DNA from: Haliclona indistincta
Taxonomy: Eukaryota; Porifera; Demospongiae; Haplosclerida; Chalinidae
Assembly: GCA_964017065.1 (NCBI GenBank)
Contig: OZ024787.1
Location: 4,389,569 to 4,453,568, forward strand
Length of the DNA stretch: 64,000 nucleotides
Reading direction: 5' to 3'
Made by a program: the position numbers and the translations under genes. Shown here in pieces: positions 46,655-57,982 of this stretch (position 1 is the first letter of the stretch; every line of letters starts with the position of its first letter). The notes under the pieces are model-generated. The model was not told the origin of the DNA and ran no database searches. It saw only the letters and a program-made list of their open reading frames with translations.

Positions 46655-47053
46655 ACAAGAAAATAAAAAGATTTCTAACGAAATCAAAAGGATGTAGGGA
46701 TAAAGAAATCTGCTACTGGTCCACAATGTAAACCAACAAGGAGCAAGCATGGAATGGTAACACGATTGACTTGCTAACAGACCATAGATCCCTACATCAG
46801 TGGCTGACTACAGCAGTTCTGCTAGTTGCTATTGACTGACACCTGACATGCATTGGTTAGCTTGTGACAAAATAATTATAGTATAGTCAAAATGTTATGT
46901 ACAGCCACTGATGTAGGGATCTATGGTCTGTTAGCAAGTCAATCGTGTTACCATTCCATGCTTGCTCCTTGTTGGTTTACATTGTGGACCAGTAGCAGAT
47001 TTCTTTATCCCTACATCCTTTTGATTTCGTTAGAAATCTTTTTATTTTCTTGT
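46655..47053. mobile_element. Foldback element F2
   Basis: The arms match F1 (AAAAAGATTTCTAACG..., GGTAACACGATTGACTTGCT, CCCTACATCAGTGGCTG and their inverses) around a loop of about 95 bp. The predicted ORFs on both strands are arm artefacts with identical peptide segments. Confidence 0.88.
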
Positions 47054-47465
47054 ACAATAAGTGCCGCCACATTGCCCACGAAATGTGTGCTTCTTTTCAA
47101 ACTCTTGATCATTAATGCACGCATGCCTGCACGTAAAATGAGGCTTAGCTAAGTCAATTAATGTACCTGTTTCAGCCTTCGTGTTATCTTTCATCGCCGG
47201 CTCTGCTGATCGTAACTGATTCTAGTCTGATCAGTGTCAGGCTCCCGTCGGCAGAGCGAGCAGCTTGTGTAAGAGAGTAGAGGAAAGCTATACATTCCAG
47301 TGAAACACTCCTACGTTTTACCTGACTTGATAGCGACCTCCGGGGGCGCCGGAACCCTATAGCCTCGTTCCCACGAGGTTAGCCGGAACCCATGGAATGT
47401 TAATTGGTCAAGCACTGCAGAGCCACAAAGATAAGGCTCAGTTACTCAATTAATATAATTTTCAA
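47054..47465. other. Spacer between foldbacks
   Basis: No gene or structured repeat was recognised. Confidence 0.5.
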
Positions 47466-48168
47466 AGTAAAGTAAAAAAAGTTTTAATACAAAAACTAAA
47501 AAGTGTAGGGATGACGCTTGCAAAAGTAAAGGAACAAGATGGGATGATGCTTGCAAAAGTAAAGGAACAAGATGGGATGATGCTTTCAAAAGTAGAGGAA
47601 CAAGATGGGATGATGGTTGCAAAAGTGAAGGAATAATGCTTGCAAATGTAAAAGTCCCAAGTATCCCTACATCAGCGGCTTACTGCAACTACATGCAACT
47701 GACAAATGCGGAATCCTCTTCTTACAACCGTCAATTACTTAATCGGACTTGCGTCCTCCAAAACACAGATACCTCTAATTATTTACAACTGTCGACTACT
47801 TCATCGGACTGCGTCCTCCAAAACACAGATATACCTCTAGTTATTTACAACTGCCGGTCAACTACTTCATCGGACTGCGTCCTCCCAAACACAGATACCT
47901 CAGTCTAGTTATTTACAACCGTCAGTTACTTCATCGGACTGCGTCCTCCTTCAAGCCGCTGATGTAGGGATACTTGGGACTTTTACATTTGCAAGCATTA
48001 TTCCTTCACTTTTGCAACCATCATCCCATCTTGTTCCTCTACTTTTGAAAGCATCATCCCATCTTGTTCCTTTACTTTTGCAAGCATCATCCCATCTTGT
48101 TCCTTTACTTTTGCAAGCGTCATCCCTACACTTTTTAGTTTTTTTATTAAAACTTTTTTACTTTACTT
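47466..48168. mobile_element. Foldback element F3 with tandem repeats in arms and loop
   Basis: Each arm of about 215 bp contains four units of about 33 bp (ATGCTTGCAAAAGTAAAGG, AACAAGATGGGATG). It ends inward in ATCCCTACATCAGCGGCTT or the inverse. The loop (47681-47953) has four units of about 65 bp with ATCGGACTGCGTCCTCC and AAACACAGATA. The inner-arm words are shared with F1 and F2. Confidence 0.87.
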
Positions 48169-49103
48169 GTTCCTGTTACTTTTTTGATCACTATCAGTTT
48201 GAATTTATTAGCTGTATTCTATGCTAGCTTTTATTTCATTTTTACAACTCTGTGAGCAGCAGTTACTAGTCTAGTAAATCAGAAGGTGCATAGCCTCTAG
48301 ACAGAGAGTCAAGGAACATGGAATGCTCAATAATAATCAAAAGGTTTAAGGGTGTAGTGTCACGCCCACGCATGTATTTTTGGCTGGTTGCTGTATCTCA
48401 GAAACTACTGCTGATATTCCAAGAAACCAAAGGCCTACGTATGCTACAAGACTGGCGAAGGCTGTACACATTGCAAACTATGAGCGCTGAAAGTGCCAGA
48501 CGGAAACGTGACGGGCGCGGCTAGATACAACGCTTAGGCTAATAAAACTTTCGTTCACTCAGGCAGTAGAACTTCAGATTTGGGATATATACGTACTTCA
48601 ACAAGGCGAAGGCAGTAACGTAGAGCTTTTTCGTGTATTGTGCTTGAACTTGAAGTGCGATTATGAGCTGCTTACCTCGTGGTTTTCCTACTCAGAGTGT
48701 GTTTACTAAAAAAACTCTACGTTAAGGTCTTTATCTGGTCGCTAATAGTCATATATCCAAGTTTGGGTCTATTCTGAAGGCCACAGACAGAGTTTTATTG
48801 AGGAATGTATTGTTCGCGATCTCGCCTGGCTACTGTCACTTATTAGTATTGTTAATGTGCTTGTATAAACAGTGAATATCATTTGTGGTGTGTAATAATG
48901 TCCAACTTGTACATTCCTGAATAAGTTAATGGTTGTTAGGGTCTGCACCCGTTAGAGAGGTTGAGGGTATGAGTTCACAACATGATATTTCTTAGCACTG
49001 TAATGGATGAAAAAGAGACTAACACTAACAACACAGTGGAACACTATGATGATCATCCGGGCGGGCTGGAAGCAGCTAGCTAGTATAGATGACTTCGGTG
49101 TGA
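48169..49103. other. Intergenic without recognised gene
   Basis: Only short ORFs were seen. An ORF at 48318-48524 (RPRMYFWLVAVSQK) has no family features. Confidence 0.45.
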
Positions 49104-49535
49104 ACTCTCACCTCATTAAACGCGAGGCAATCTTGGTAGGCGTGCCTAGGTCGAGCGTTTAAGTTACACCCCTTTGGGGTCAGTGCTGCCTTCTTTCGTG
49201 TGTTAAAGCAAGAAAACTATAAAATCAGAGGTCTGGGTTGCTTGAAGAGCGATTACTACTCTGAAACTACAAATCTGAGGTCTGACGAGCGATTGGTACA
49301 CCCAAAAGCCACGCCTGTACTACGGCGTGGCTTTTGGGTGTAGCCGCCGCTCTTCAGGCCTCAGATTTAAAGGTTGGGAGTAGTAATCGCTCTTCAAGCA
49401 ACCCAGACCTCTGATTTTATAGTTTTCTTGCTTTAACACACGAAAGAAGGCAGCACTGACCCCAAAGGGGTGTAACTTAAACGCTCAACCTAGGCACGCC
49501 TACCAAGATTGCCTAGCGTTTAATGAGGTGAGAGT
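49104..49535. mobile_element. Foldback element F4
   Basis: ACTCTCACCTCATTAAACGC at the left is mirrored by GCGTTTAATGAGGTGAGAGT at the right. The arms of about 200 bp pair through CACCCCTTTGGGGTCAG and CACACGAAAGAAGG. The inner part has CCAAAAGCCACGCC/GGCGTGGCTTTTGG. The arms are nearly identical. Confidence 0.9.
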
Positions 49536-49732
49536 ACCATATCAAAATGTATTACGTGACGTCATCAGTCTGAAACAGCCCGCGTTATGCTCATTAACTG
49601 CTCGGCGACTCACACTTGACAGAGAAACTCGCTCTGTAGCAACTTTCCGCGTCCTGTTGTCTCTATACACCGACTTCCTTTCTACTTCTCGAGGGTGTTA
49701 CAGTCGCGCTGTGGTGTTTATTCGTAGTGGTG

Positions 49733-50254
49733 ATGGAGATACACGATTCTGAAACCGATCTTCAACCGAGGTAAGCGGCTATTTGTATTGCCTGTAAACT
49801 GTAGACACGTTTACTTCGAAGTGTTCGGGTATACTTGGCTAGCTCCAGTACTTATTCAATGTGAATGTGTCGGTGTGTTGTTTAGTCAAGGTTTTATGTT
49901 CCTAGGCGCCGTTTACGGCGAGTAAAAAGCAAATTGTTTCCATCTCTCGTGGCCTATGGTGACTATAGTATTGACACGTTTTCTCTTACAAGCTTACAGT
50001 ATGAGTATGCATATGGCTGTAGGTAAGTAGAGTGTATGTTGGAATGTTGTTATACTTCGTAAAATTTGAACTGCAATAGTATCTAAAAGAGCTATACCCA
50101 CTGAAAGTATCATGTAATTTGTATTGTTCTCCCATTTTGTAGGCGTGGCAAGTCTTGGAAGGAAGAAGTAAAGGCAAACTTGGGCTCAAAAGGAAGTCAC
50201 ATGTTCAGCAGAAGCCAGCTCCATCACAGCCTATCCCTCCCAGTGACTCAGTAG
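49733..50254 (+). CDS. Putative small three-exon gene, unknown function (88 aa)
   Basis: Exons 49733-49770, 49906-50022 and 50143-50254 have consensus borders (AG|GTAAGC, CCTAG|G, AG|GTAAGT, TTTTGTAG|G) and agreeing phases. They give MEIHDSETDLQP then an Arg-rich RRRLRRVKSK, the central YGDYSIDTFSLTSLQYEYAY, and a C-terminus GKSWKEEVKANLGSKGSH...PVTQ. Each junction regenerates an Arg codon (AG+G). No signal peptide, membrane segment or known domain is seen. It sits between foldback F4 and a MITE, so it could be transposon-derived or a chance model; the splice agreement is the only support. Confidence 0.4.
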
Positions 50255-50493
50255 TATAGCAATTTCAAAGCAATAATAATATATAATATATTTACAATAA
50301 TTAATTATAATAATGTAGCAATTTTAAAGTCAAGCTAGCACATGCATGTTTCAAAGCCTTTGCCAACAGAGAACTCGTGGTAAGGCTTATCCAGCTTGGA
50401 AGTTACAGATCGCCTAAGTCGCTTGACGGAGTCTAGCATCTGCTCATACGATCGCCTCATACGTTCGACTAGCTTCTGCCGTCGAACGAATTA

Positions 50494-50537
50494 GCCATTC
50501 GACAACTTCTTTCCAGACAAAGAAGTTGTCGAATGGC
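50494..50537. repeat. Short perfect hairpin
   Basis: GCCATTCGACAACTTCTTT and AAAGAAGTTGTCGAATGGC flank CCAGAC. Confidence 0.9.
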
Positions 50538-50713
50538 TTCCACGTACAGGCAGTGTCACTTTCCAGCTCGTCTAGGTCCAGCAATAGCTGATGATGTACG
50601 TCTGCTTACATGAAGTAGACATTTTGAGACGTCAAGTGACGTATCACGTTTATAACGCGGGTTGTTTCATTCGCTTAAATAGAGTTTCTTATCCCGGTTA
50701 CGTAGTATATATT

Positions 50714-51360
50714 AGAGAGGTTTAGATTCACGGCGACGGTGAACGTGAACGCTAAATTGTGACGTCACGCTTTGTCATTGAGGACAGTACAAAATTGAAT
50801 ACAGATAGTGTGCTGACGTCATAAATGTTAATCCAGTCGCCGTTCAAATCGCCACAGACGGCGGTTACTTCGTCTGCAGCCCCTTTTTGGCGTCAGCAAA
50901 CGCGGTTATGCGACCAGTCGACAGCCCAGGCGACCTACAGTAGAGCTTACCTACGTACCTTCGGCGATCGATAATCGATGTTTGATCATGCGAGTGCTAT
51001 AACCAGCCAATATGCATGGCTTACTCTGGAGACCTAGCCTAAGCCGGAGCTGGAACTAGCCCGTAGCTAGCACAACAACTTGGAAGCACCTACATGGCCA
51101 CGTGTCTTCACTTTAGAGCTTCTGTGTTGCAGTAGCAATACATGAAAGCTACAATGATGACTTCCCCAAGCGGTAGATTGTCAAAGCTAGCTAGGTTAGC
51201 AGTGCAGCAGTACTCTGACTGCTTTCAGCCCGCACGTTGAGCTTCGGTACACGCCCATTGTACCTCCGCTCTTGTCAGTATACTCGCGTGTTTGTCCGTG
51301 ATATTATTTTGACGTCACAGGCGTTTACCGTTAGACGTCGACGTGAATCTAAACCTCTCT
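50714..51360. mobile_element. MITE-like element of about 650 bp
   Basis: AGAGAGGTTTAGATTCACGG at the left and CGTGAATCTAAACCTCTCT at the right form inverted ends. TGACGTCAC appears near both ends. No coding frame. Confidence 0.75.
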
Positions 51361-51774
51361 ATTATCTCTGGTACTACTGACTAGTCCCAGGCTTGCATGT
51401 TGATGTCGATATCACGATCACAGAGGCTTCTAGCTTTTTACAATGACCAATGTCCAGTTGTCAACAGCACAGGGGTCCTATAGGTACAGCTTACGCCGCG
51501 TAGTGTAAGCCTAGATGGGCATGGGGTAGTGAGAAGGTTCGCCGGCGCCTGCCGTGCCGAGTCATGATGTCAGCATAGACAGATCGGTGTTACCCAGGGT
51601 ATAGTATACTGCTTTAAACAAATGTTCATACCTCTAGGCTCTAGCTTGCGCGCTGAAGCGCCCAGAGCAGAGACAAAGCAAAGCGAAGCTGTTCGAGAAC
51701 CGAGCTCAGTTTCAAAATTGATGTGGGCGGAGTCAATGATCAGCAGCGACAAGAGGGTTAATTAATGAAGTCGC
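51361..51774. other. Intergenic, no recognised gene
   Basis: Only short ORFs without family features. Confidence 0.45.
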
Positions 51775-52320
51775 TCTAACAACGGTCCAAAAACCATGTT
51801 TTTCAAGGATTACTCGCTTCTGATAGTGTTTGATGCCTATCTAAGAAGTAAGTGCACTACCTCAGATGTATACACATGCGATGGTGCAGGTTTGGTAGTG
51901 ATTCGTTCACTCTCAGGACAGCGCTATGCTTGTCGAAGAAGAAGATGAACAATTCGCGTGGGCGGCGATTTTTTAGAAACGTCTACCAGCTTCGCCAAAG
52001 GTATTTCCATGCTCAGAACAATCGTCTGATCAATCCTAGATGTCTAGAATCTCGATAAACGCTATAACAGCGAAGATCTGCAACTGCTCTCTGAGAGTCG
52101 CCATCTTGATTTTCGTCGTCAAACAAGCAGTCCCGGCGCCTTTCATAGACGTCCTACAAGCGCTTACGCTTCAGAGTCACTTAGAGATAGTTAAAATGCA
52201 GTATAGATGTATAATAGTGGAGATATGTGCGAAAACTCATTTTCACACATGAGTAGCCGCCATCTTAATTCGAGGTCATCCCTACATATCATTGCCTATC
52301 GGCAATGATAATTTCTGTCT
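51775..52320. repeat. Hairpin-capped repeat, reversed
   Basis: Reading +, it ends with GAGTAGCCGCCATCTTAATT, ATCCCTACAT and the cap ATCATTGC-CTATCG-GCAATGAT (52288-52309). Its other end (CGGTCCAAAAACCATG, TACTCGCTTCTGATAGTGTT) resembles 53391-53440. Confidence 0.65.
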
Positions 52321-52717
52321 TCACATGTAACTAAGGCTTCTATGACTACATGTGCAGCAGTTCTGCAACTGTAGAGTGTAGACCGTAAAGTGTGGAGCAC
52401 TTATGCTCCATTTAGTCTTTGATCATGCTCCATTGTGTGTATAAATACCAGTGATTTGACACATTAGTGACTAGTGCAAGGTGATGCTTTGTACTCAGTG
52501 ATGTTGCTATGGCCTTTTAGGCTTTACATCATCTCAAAAATTATCTCACCGAAAGCTGTCAGCACTGATCAATGTAGTACGGCAGAACATCCAAACTGTT
52601 GGTACTATAGCCATTGAAGAGAACAACAACATTGCTACATTAAGTTTAGTGTCTTATTTTGTTTTTATAACTGATAAAGATCCTCGGATCGAAACATCTT
52701 ATACGCTAAAATATCTA
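52321..52717. other. Intergenic, no recognised gene
   Basis: Nothing recognisable was seen. Confidence 0.45.
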
Positions 52718-52996
52718 AAACAAGTAATAAAAACATTTTAACCAAAATGCAAGAGATTTAGGGTTGGTACATTTGTCGAAAAAGAAAGGAAACAAGATTT
52801 TGAGGATTGTAACAATAGCAGTGTAATGCTACCTCCCTATTAAATTAACCACAACTATTGAAAGCAGTTAATTTAGGGAGGTAGCATTACACTGCTATTG
52901 TTACAATCCTCAAAATCTTGTTTCCTTTCTTTTTCGACAAATGTACCAACCCTAAATCTCTTGCATTTTGGTTAAAATGTTTTTATTACTTGTTTC
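52718..52996. mobile_element. Foldback element F5
   Basis: Arms of about 125 bp are near-perfect inverted repeats. The left starts AAACAAGTAATAAAAACATT and includes CTACCTCCCTA. The right begins TAGGGAGGTAGCATTACACT and ends AATGTTTTTATTACTTGTTT. The loop is short. Confidence 0.9.
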
Positions 52997-53389
52997 TTTT
53001 CTTTTTTATTAATGACTTAGTTGGCACTTATGCTAGTACAGTGTAAAGAGCCTCTTGAACTATTTCAGCCGAGACCGGGGCCGTACGACGGTAGTGCACT
53101 GGCGATCGACTCTGCATGACTACATGCATGCAGCAGCAACACGTACCATGCAACATTAGCTAAGCTTAATCTAGCATTCTTACAAGCCTGAACAGACAAA
53201 TCCAGTGTAACAGTGAAGATTGGCACGTTGTCTGCTGTGAACAACATTGCTAGTGCATGGCAGCAGCACTCGCGTTCCAAGCAATTTGTACTAAGGTGCG
53301 CTTGTATTAGAATAATTACATACACGGGCGTGCGCGAGTAGGCGTAACCTAGTAACGGAGTTCAAACAGAAAGATGGAATGGAGTCTGT
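52997..53389. other. Intergenic, no recognised gene
   Basis: An 86-residue minus frame at 53065-53325 has no known motif and no splice support. Confidence 0.4.
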
Positions 53390-53980
53390 TATGGACCAAA
53401 AATCGCTGTTTTCTTGGAAATACTCGCTTCTGTTAGTGTTTTAGGCTTAAATAGATATCAGGTGCACTGCTCCCAACGACTAGTGTAGTTGCTGTGTAGG
53501 TTTTGTCTTGAATAGCTCACTCGCCACGGCGGTAGGCTGGCTGGAGAAGAAGAAGAAGAAGAAGAAGAAGAAGAAGAAAGAAGATGAACAAACGGGTGAC
53601 CACGTGAACTCTGGTTTACCACCTTAGACCTGGTTTCTTTTGCTTCTGAAGGTCTCTTTATAATCGCACAAATCGTGCAAAGAACGTCAGAACGTTAGAT
53701 TAGCTTGAAACGCCCGTATGGCGAAGATATGGCAGTGCCGTAGTTAGCCCTCCAGACGAGACGCCATCTTGTCATGCCCATAGCAACTGGCCTTATAGTC
53801 TTTATTAGTAGACTCATTGTAAGCGCTTACCTCTTAGGATAGCCCCTAGGTAGTTAAAATACCCCTGATGTCGTCAACAGCCAAGATATACGTGAATTAT
53901 TGCGTTTAGCCTAAGTGTAGCCGCCATATTGTTTTCCGCCCAACCCTAAATATGCCACGTCTACCGCGTGGCATAATATC
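53390..53980. repeat. Hairpin-capped repeat abutting PAF-AH P5
   Basis: It starts like 51775 (GGACCAAAAATCGCTG, ACTCGCTTCTGTTAGTGTTT). It has a (GAA)n run at 53548-53580 and ends GTAGCCGCCATATTG, CAACCCTAAA and the cap TATGCCACG-TCTACCG-CGTGGCATA (53951-53975). P5 coding sequence begins within about 10 bases, so this element marks the P5 truncation point. Confidence 0.65.
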
Positions 53981-53983
53981 TCG

Positions 53984-55451
53984 CTAAAATATCTCCACAC
54001 CCTCGCTACTATTTGGCTACAGTTGATGATGTATTTGAATTCATTCGAATACCATCCTGTCTCCGCACCCTTCTTTCATTTCTAGTGAAGCCTTTAATAA
54101 GTCAGTAACATAATAAAATGTTATACTGAAAAAAACCTTGCTATTTCTTGATACAGATATCTGTGGACCTGTGTTAAAATGAGCTCCTTTGATATCAGTA
54201 AACTCGTAGTGGTGGTTTCTCATGGTATGGGGGGCATGAGGACAGCACACACAGCTCTCTGCAGTGAGCTGGCATCACATGGCTTTGTACTGGCTTGTGT
54301 GGAGCACAGAGACCGCTCGGCATGTACCACTGTGAGGAAGATACCCAAACCAGGAGCACCTGGTGAGTATGAGGACGAGTGGATCAGCTTTATACCTTTC
54401 GAGGGAAAATGGCTGAAAGACTCGACTCAAGTTAACTTTCGGAACAAACAAGTTAGAATGATAGATGGTGATAAGCCAGCATCTTCTCGTTTTTTTTAAG
54501 TAGGTAAAACAGAGAGCTAGTGAGGTTGGTAAAGCTCTGGACTTGTTGCAGCTGCTCAATGAGGGAGGAGAGGTGACCAACATGATGGGAGAGAGGTTTG
54601 ACTGGGGTCAGTTCAGAGGACGACTGCAGCTGGACACTGCTGCTGTCATGGGTCACTCATTTGGAGGATCCACCACGATACAGACACTCTACACTGACAA
54701 GAGATTCAAGTAAACAGATTTTTAACTGTGAAAGTGGTATGTTTCTTTCCAGGTGTGGTATAGCTCTTGATGCTTGGATGCTACCGATCCTTGATGACAT
54801 GTTAGACCAACCACTTGAACAACCTCTTATGATCAGCAATAGTGAGATTGATTTCCAATGGCCGGCAGCTATCAAGAAAATGATGAAGCTGACAAAAGAA
54901 CCAAATGATCAAGGTGAGACAGCATGAACTATAACTCATGCTGATTTTATGTTGCTCAGGTATATCCAAGTGTCAAATTCTTACTCTAAAGTAAGCAGTG
55001 AATTTTTGAATTGTTATAAGACATTGTCTTGTAATTTCAGGGGTTCCAATCATTTTCACTATTGTGATGATGGTTACCTGACGTCTGACACAAGTAAAAT
55101 TTTTCCAAAATCGTACTCAAATTCAAAAGCGAGTCCCGTTGCTTATCACCTTGTGAACGCGGACATGTGCCTTGCATTCTTACAAAGATTTCTACTAAAA
55201 AGTACGACCAGATCTGTACTAAGGTCACACTATGTTTTAAGTCTTCTCACTTATAGACCCCACCTACCAGCAGCGTGTTCCTTGTCTGGATGGAGGGGAA
55301 GGAGCATCAGAGCTTATTCTGTTTGGTACTGACATTGACTGGGAGAATGGACCAGATGAAGGTATGTATAATATGGTACACATAGTATATACACACTGCT
55401 TTCTCTCTCTTAGGAGGGCTCTCTCGTCTACCAATGATTGCTGGGAAATAA
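53984..55451 (+). pseudogene. PAF-AH P5, type A, 5'-truncated but re-framed
   Basis: The first two thirds of exon 1 are missing, including the membrane segment and promoter. The remaining exon 1 part and intron 1 are nearly identical to P1. In exon 2, GTTATATGGAGC became GTTAAAATGAGC, giving a stop (54180-54182) in the old frame. A 10-base deletion follows at AAACTC|GTAGTGG. The new ATG at 54179 is in frame beyond the deletion (MSSFDISKLVVVVSHGMGG). Exons 3-8 (from 54504) stay open with GHSFGG, ALDAWM and GSNHFH, ending IAGK. A shortened enzyme is therefore conceivable if any promoter drives it. Confidence 0.75.
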
Positions 55452-55522
55452 AACATAAATTTTTAATTCATTGATCTATGCAATAAAATTCCATTATGTA
55501 ATAGGGCGGGGCTAATTTAAAC

Positions 55523-57982
55523 ATGTCGTTCGTGTTGGTTGCATTCACTGTTCTGTTCGCGGCGGTTCTCTACTTCGTGTGCAGCAGGAGGAAACCGGTG
55601 AATAAGATGGAGCCCTGGAAGAGTAGCGGATGGTTGAAGGGCGAGGGTATACCAGCTCCTAGAGGCCGCCACGAGGTGGGCTGTGTGGATCTGATGCACA
55701 GTCTGGAGGGAGACAGTGATGGTCTGCTGGTACGACTCTTCTATCCCACTGACCCTGGACTAGCTGGACAGTACCCGTACGCTAAAGCAACTCCACACCC
55801 TCGCTACGTTAAAGCGACATTGGAGTTCCTCCAACTGAAATGGTCTGGTCTGATAGCTGCCATCATCACACCCTTGTCAGGTTAGTTCAACACAATCCAG
55901 TGGTAACTGTGGTTATCTCTTTAGCTCCTCGTAATTCACACTACTATCATGTATAATTACCTGCTGTACTGTTACAGTAATTTTGCAACAAAATAGCTAG
56001 TCCGGACAGCAGTGGCGTATCTACGGGTAGGCCTAGGTGGGCACAGCTAGGCCCCACCAAGTCACTGAGGTGCCCCACCATTTTGTGGGCACCTATTGGG
56101 CTACCATGCATACAGTACTAGTGAGACTAACGCCAAGTCACTTCTTTTTCAGTAGCACACTGATCTTATCGGCTGATAGACAGTATCTGTGACTCCACTA
56201 TGAACCAGATTGTTCATCTATGGTTCAACAACATGGCTCGAACGGCGACGAACGCTCATGAATTTGGACCGAAAATGGGCGTGGCTTGCAAAAATTTCGT
56301 GTCCGCGCAAGCGCGCCCATTTTTGCGCCCCATCTAACTGCAAGTCCTGGCTACGCCACTGCCGGACAGCCTTATCATGATCAAGTTCTCTTCTCCTCTG
56401 CACGTGTATATTATGCCCCTGTTGCTTTGGGAATTTATTCATGATGTCCCAGTGGACAAGCATGTACCATAGCTACATAAAGTCATGTGCTGATAACATC
56501 TCTTTTCTCCAGACAACAGATGCCCAGCATTGTATGGTGCTCCATTACTCAACGCAGACTCATGTCATCCATTGCTGGTTTTCACTCATGGAGTGGGTGG
56601 TATGAGAAGTGCCTACATGGCTCTCTGCTGTGAGCTGGCATCTCACGGCTATGTTATAGCTAGTGTGGAGCACAGCGACTGCTCAGCTTGTATCGCTATG
56701 AGAAAGACACCCAAACCAGGAGCACCTGGTGAGTATGAGGACAAGTGGCTAACCATGACATACCCAGGAGGAAGACTGTCTGTTAAAAGTAAACGGCAAC
56801 TGCCTGAACGAAGAGAACAGGTAATTTATAGTAACTGCGAATTTCATGATCTGTGTTTTCAATTTGCTAGTTATCCCATAGAGTGAAAGAGGTTGGTAAG
56901 GCTCTGGACTTGTTGCAGCTGCTCAATGAGGGAGGAGAGGTGACCAACATGATGGGAGAGAGGTTTGACTGGGGTCAGTTCAGAGGGCGACTGCAGCTGG
57001 ACACTGCTGCTGTCATGGGACACTCATTTGGAGGATCTACCACTATACAGACACTCTACACTGACAAGAGATTCAAGTAAACAATCTTAAACTGTGAAAA
57101 TAATTGTTTCTTTTTGCTCTTCCCAGGTGTGGTATAGCTATCGATGGTTGGATGCTACCAATCCTTGATGACGAGTTGGACAAACCACTTGAACAACCTA
57201 TTCTACTCATCAACTGCAGCTTTGGCTTCCAATGGCCAGAAGCCATCAGGAAAATGATGAAGATTGTTAAACCTCCCAATGACCAAGGTTAAGACTATGC
57301 TTCACTTGAGAACTGTCGTGAATACAATGTTTGCACATGATAAATTATGATATTGTATTTGCTACAGGTTTGATGTCTTCACAGATCCTGACAATTAAGT
57401 AAGCACTTCTATTATGATTAAAATTTGAACTCGATCGCCCATTCAATTTTAGGGGTTCAGATCACATTTTATCATCCGATGGTCACTTTCTGGCTGATTT
57501 CTCTCTCATCCCCGGAATAAATTGGCGTCCTAAAATAAAAGCACTCACTGCTCACCAAGTTATAGCAGATGTCTGTTGTAGCTTCCTCAGTAGATTCCTT
57601 CTCAAAGGTAAACTTTGTATACAGCTACATAATTCTTTGTAATTTTTATGGTGGAAGATGACCACATGTACCTTTAAGGCTAAGAAAACTCCCTGTTTAC
57701 AAGTATTCTATAATTAAACATTTAAATCACATTACTCTGTATGGTTCGATACTTCTGCTGTTCTTGTGTATTCTGCTTCCAGACCCCGCCTACCAGCAGC
57801 GTGTCCCTAGCCTTGATGGAGGAGAGGGAGCGTCAGAGCACATTCTGTTTGGTACAAATGTTGACTGGAAGGAAGAGAGAGACAGGGAAAGTAAGAAAGC
57901 AGCAATGATGGTGTAAATGTTTTACCTGTCATCTTCTCCATTGCCAGGTGATGATAAGTCTGTGCCCAGAAGCAAGATTTAA
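55523..57982 (+). CDS. PAF acetylhydrolase-like phospholipase, type B copy P6
   Basis: Eight exons (55523-55880, 56513-56820, 56871-57076, 57127-57287, 57368-57398, 57453-57607, 57783-57890, 57948-57982) give 453 residues, the same length as P4. The triad motifs GHSFGG, CGIAIDGWM and GSDHIL are intact. The EHRDRSA-type motif reads EHSDCSA (Arg to Cys), a possible effect on activity. Intron 1 carries a hAT-type MITE that P4 lacks and lacks the palindrome of P4. GGGCGGGGCTAATTTAAAC precedes the ATG. SDR2 starts 82 bp after the stop. Confidence 0.87.
56010..56361. mobile_element. hAT-type MITE in P6 intron 1 with 8-bp target duplication
   Basis: The 352-bp element starts CAGTGGCGTATC and ends GGCTACGCCACTG. 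It is flanked on both sides by CCGGACAG (56002-56009 and 56362-56369). The eight-base duplication and CAGTGGCG-type ends fit hAT superfamily MITEs. P4 has the unoccupied site. Confidence 0.85.

Noticed and set aside
46529..47152. ORFs on both strands sharing MLAPCWFTLWTSSRFLYP
   Set aside because: They are the two arms of foldback F2 read in opposite directions, not a gene pair.
47681..47953. Four regular units of about 65 bp considered as a CRISPR-like array
   Set aside because: The units are contiguous tandem repeats without unique spacers and lie in the loop of a foldback element.
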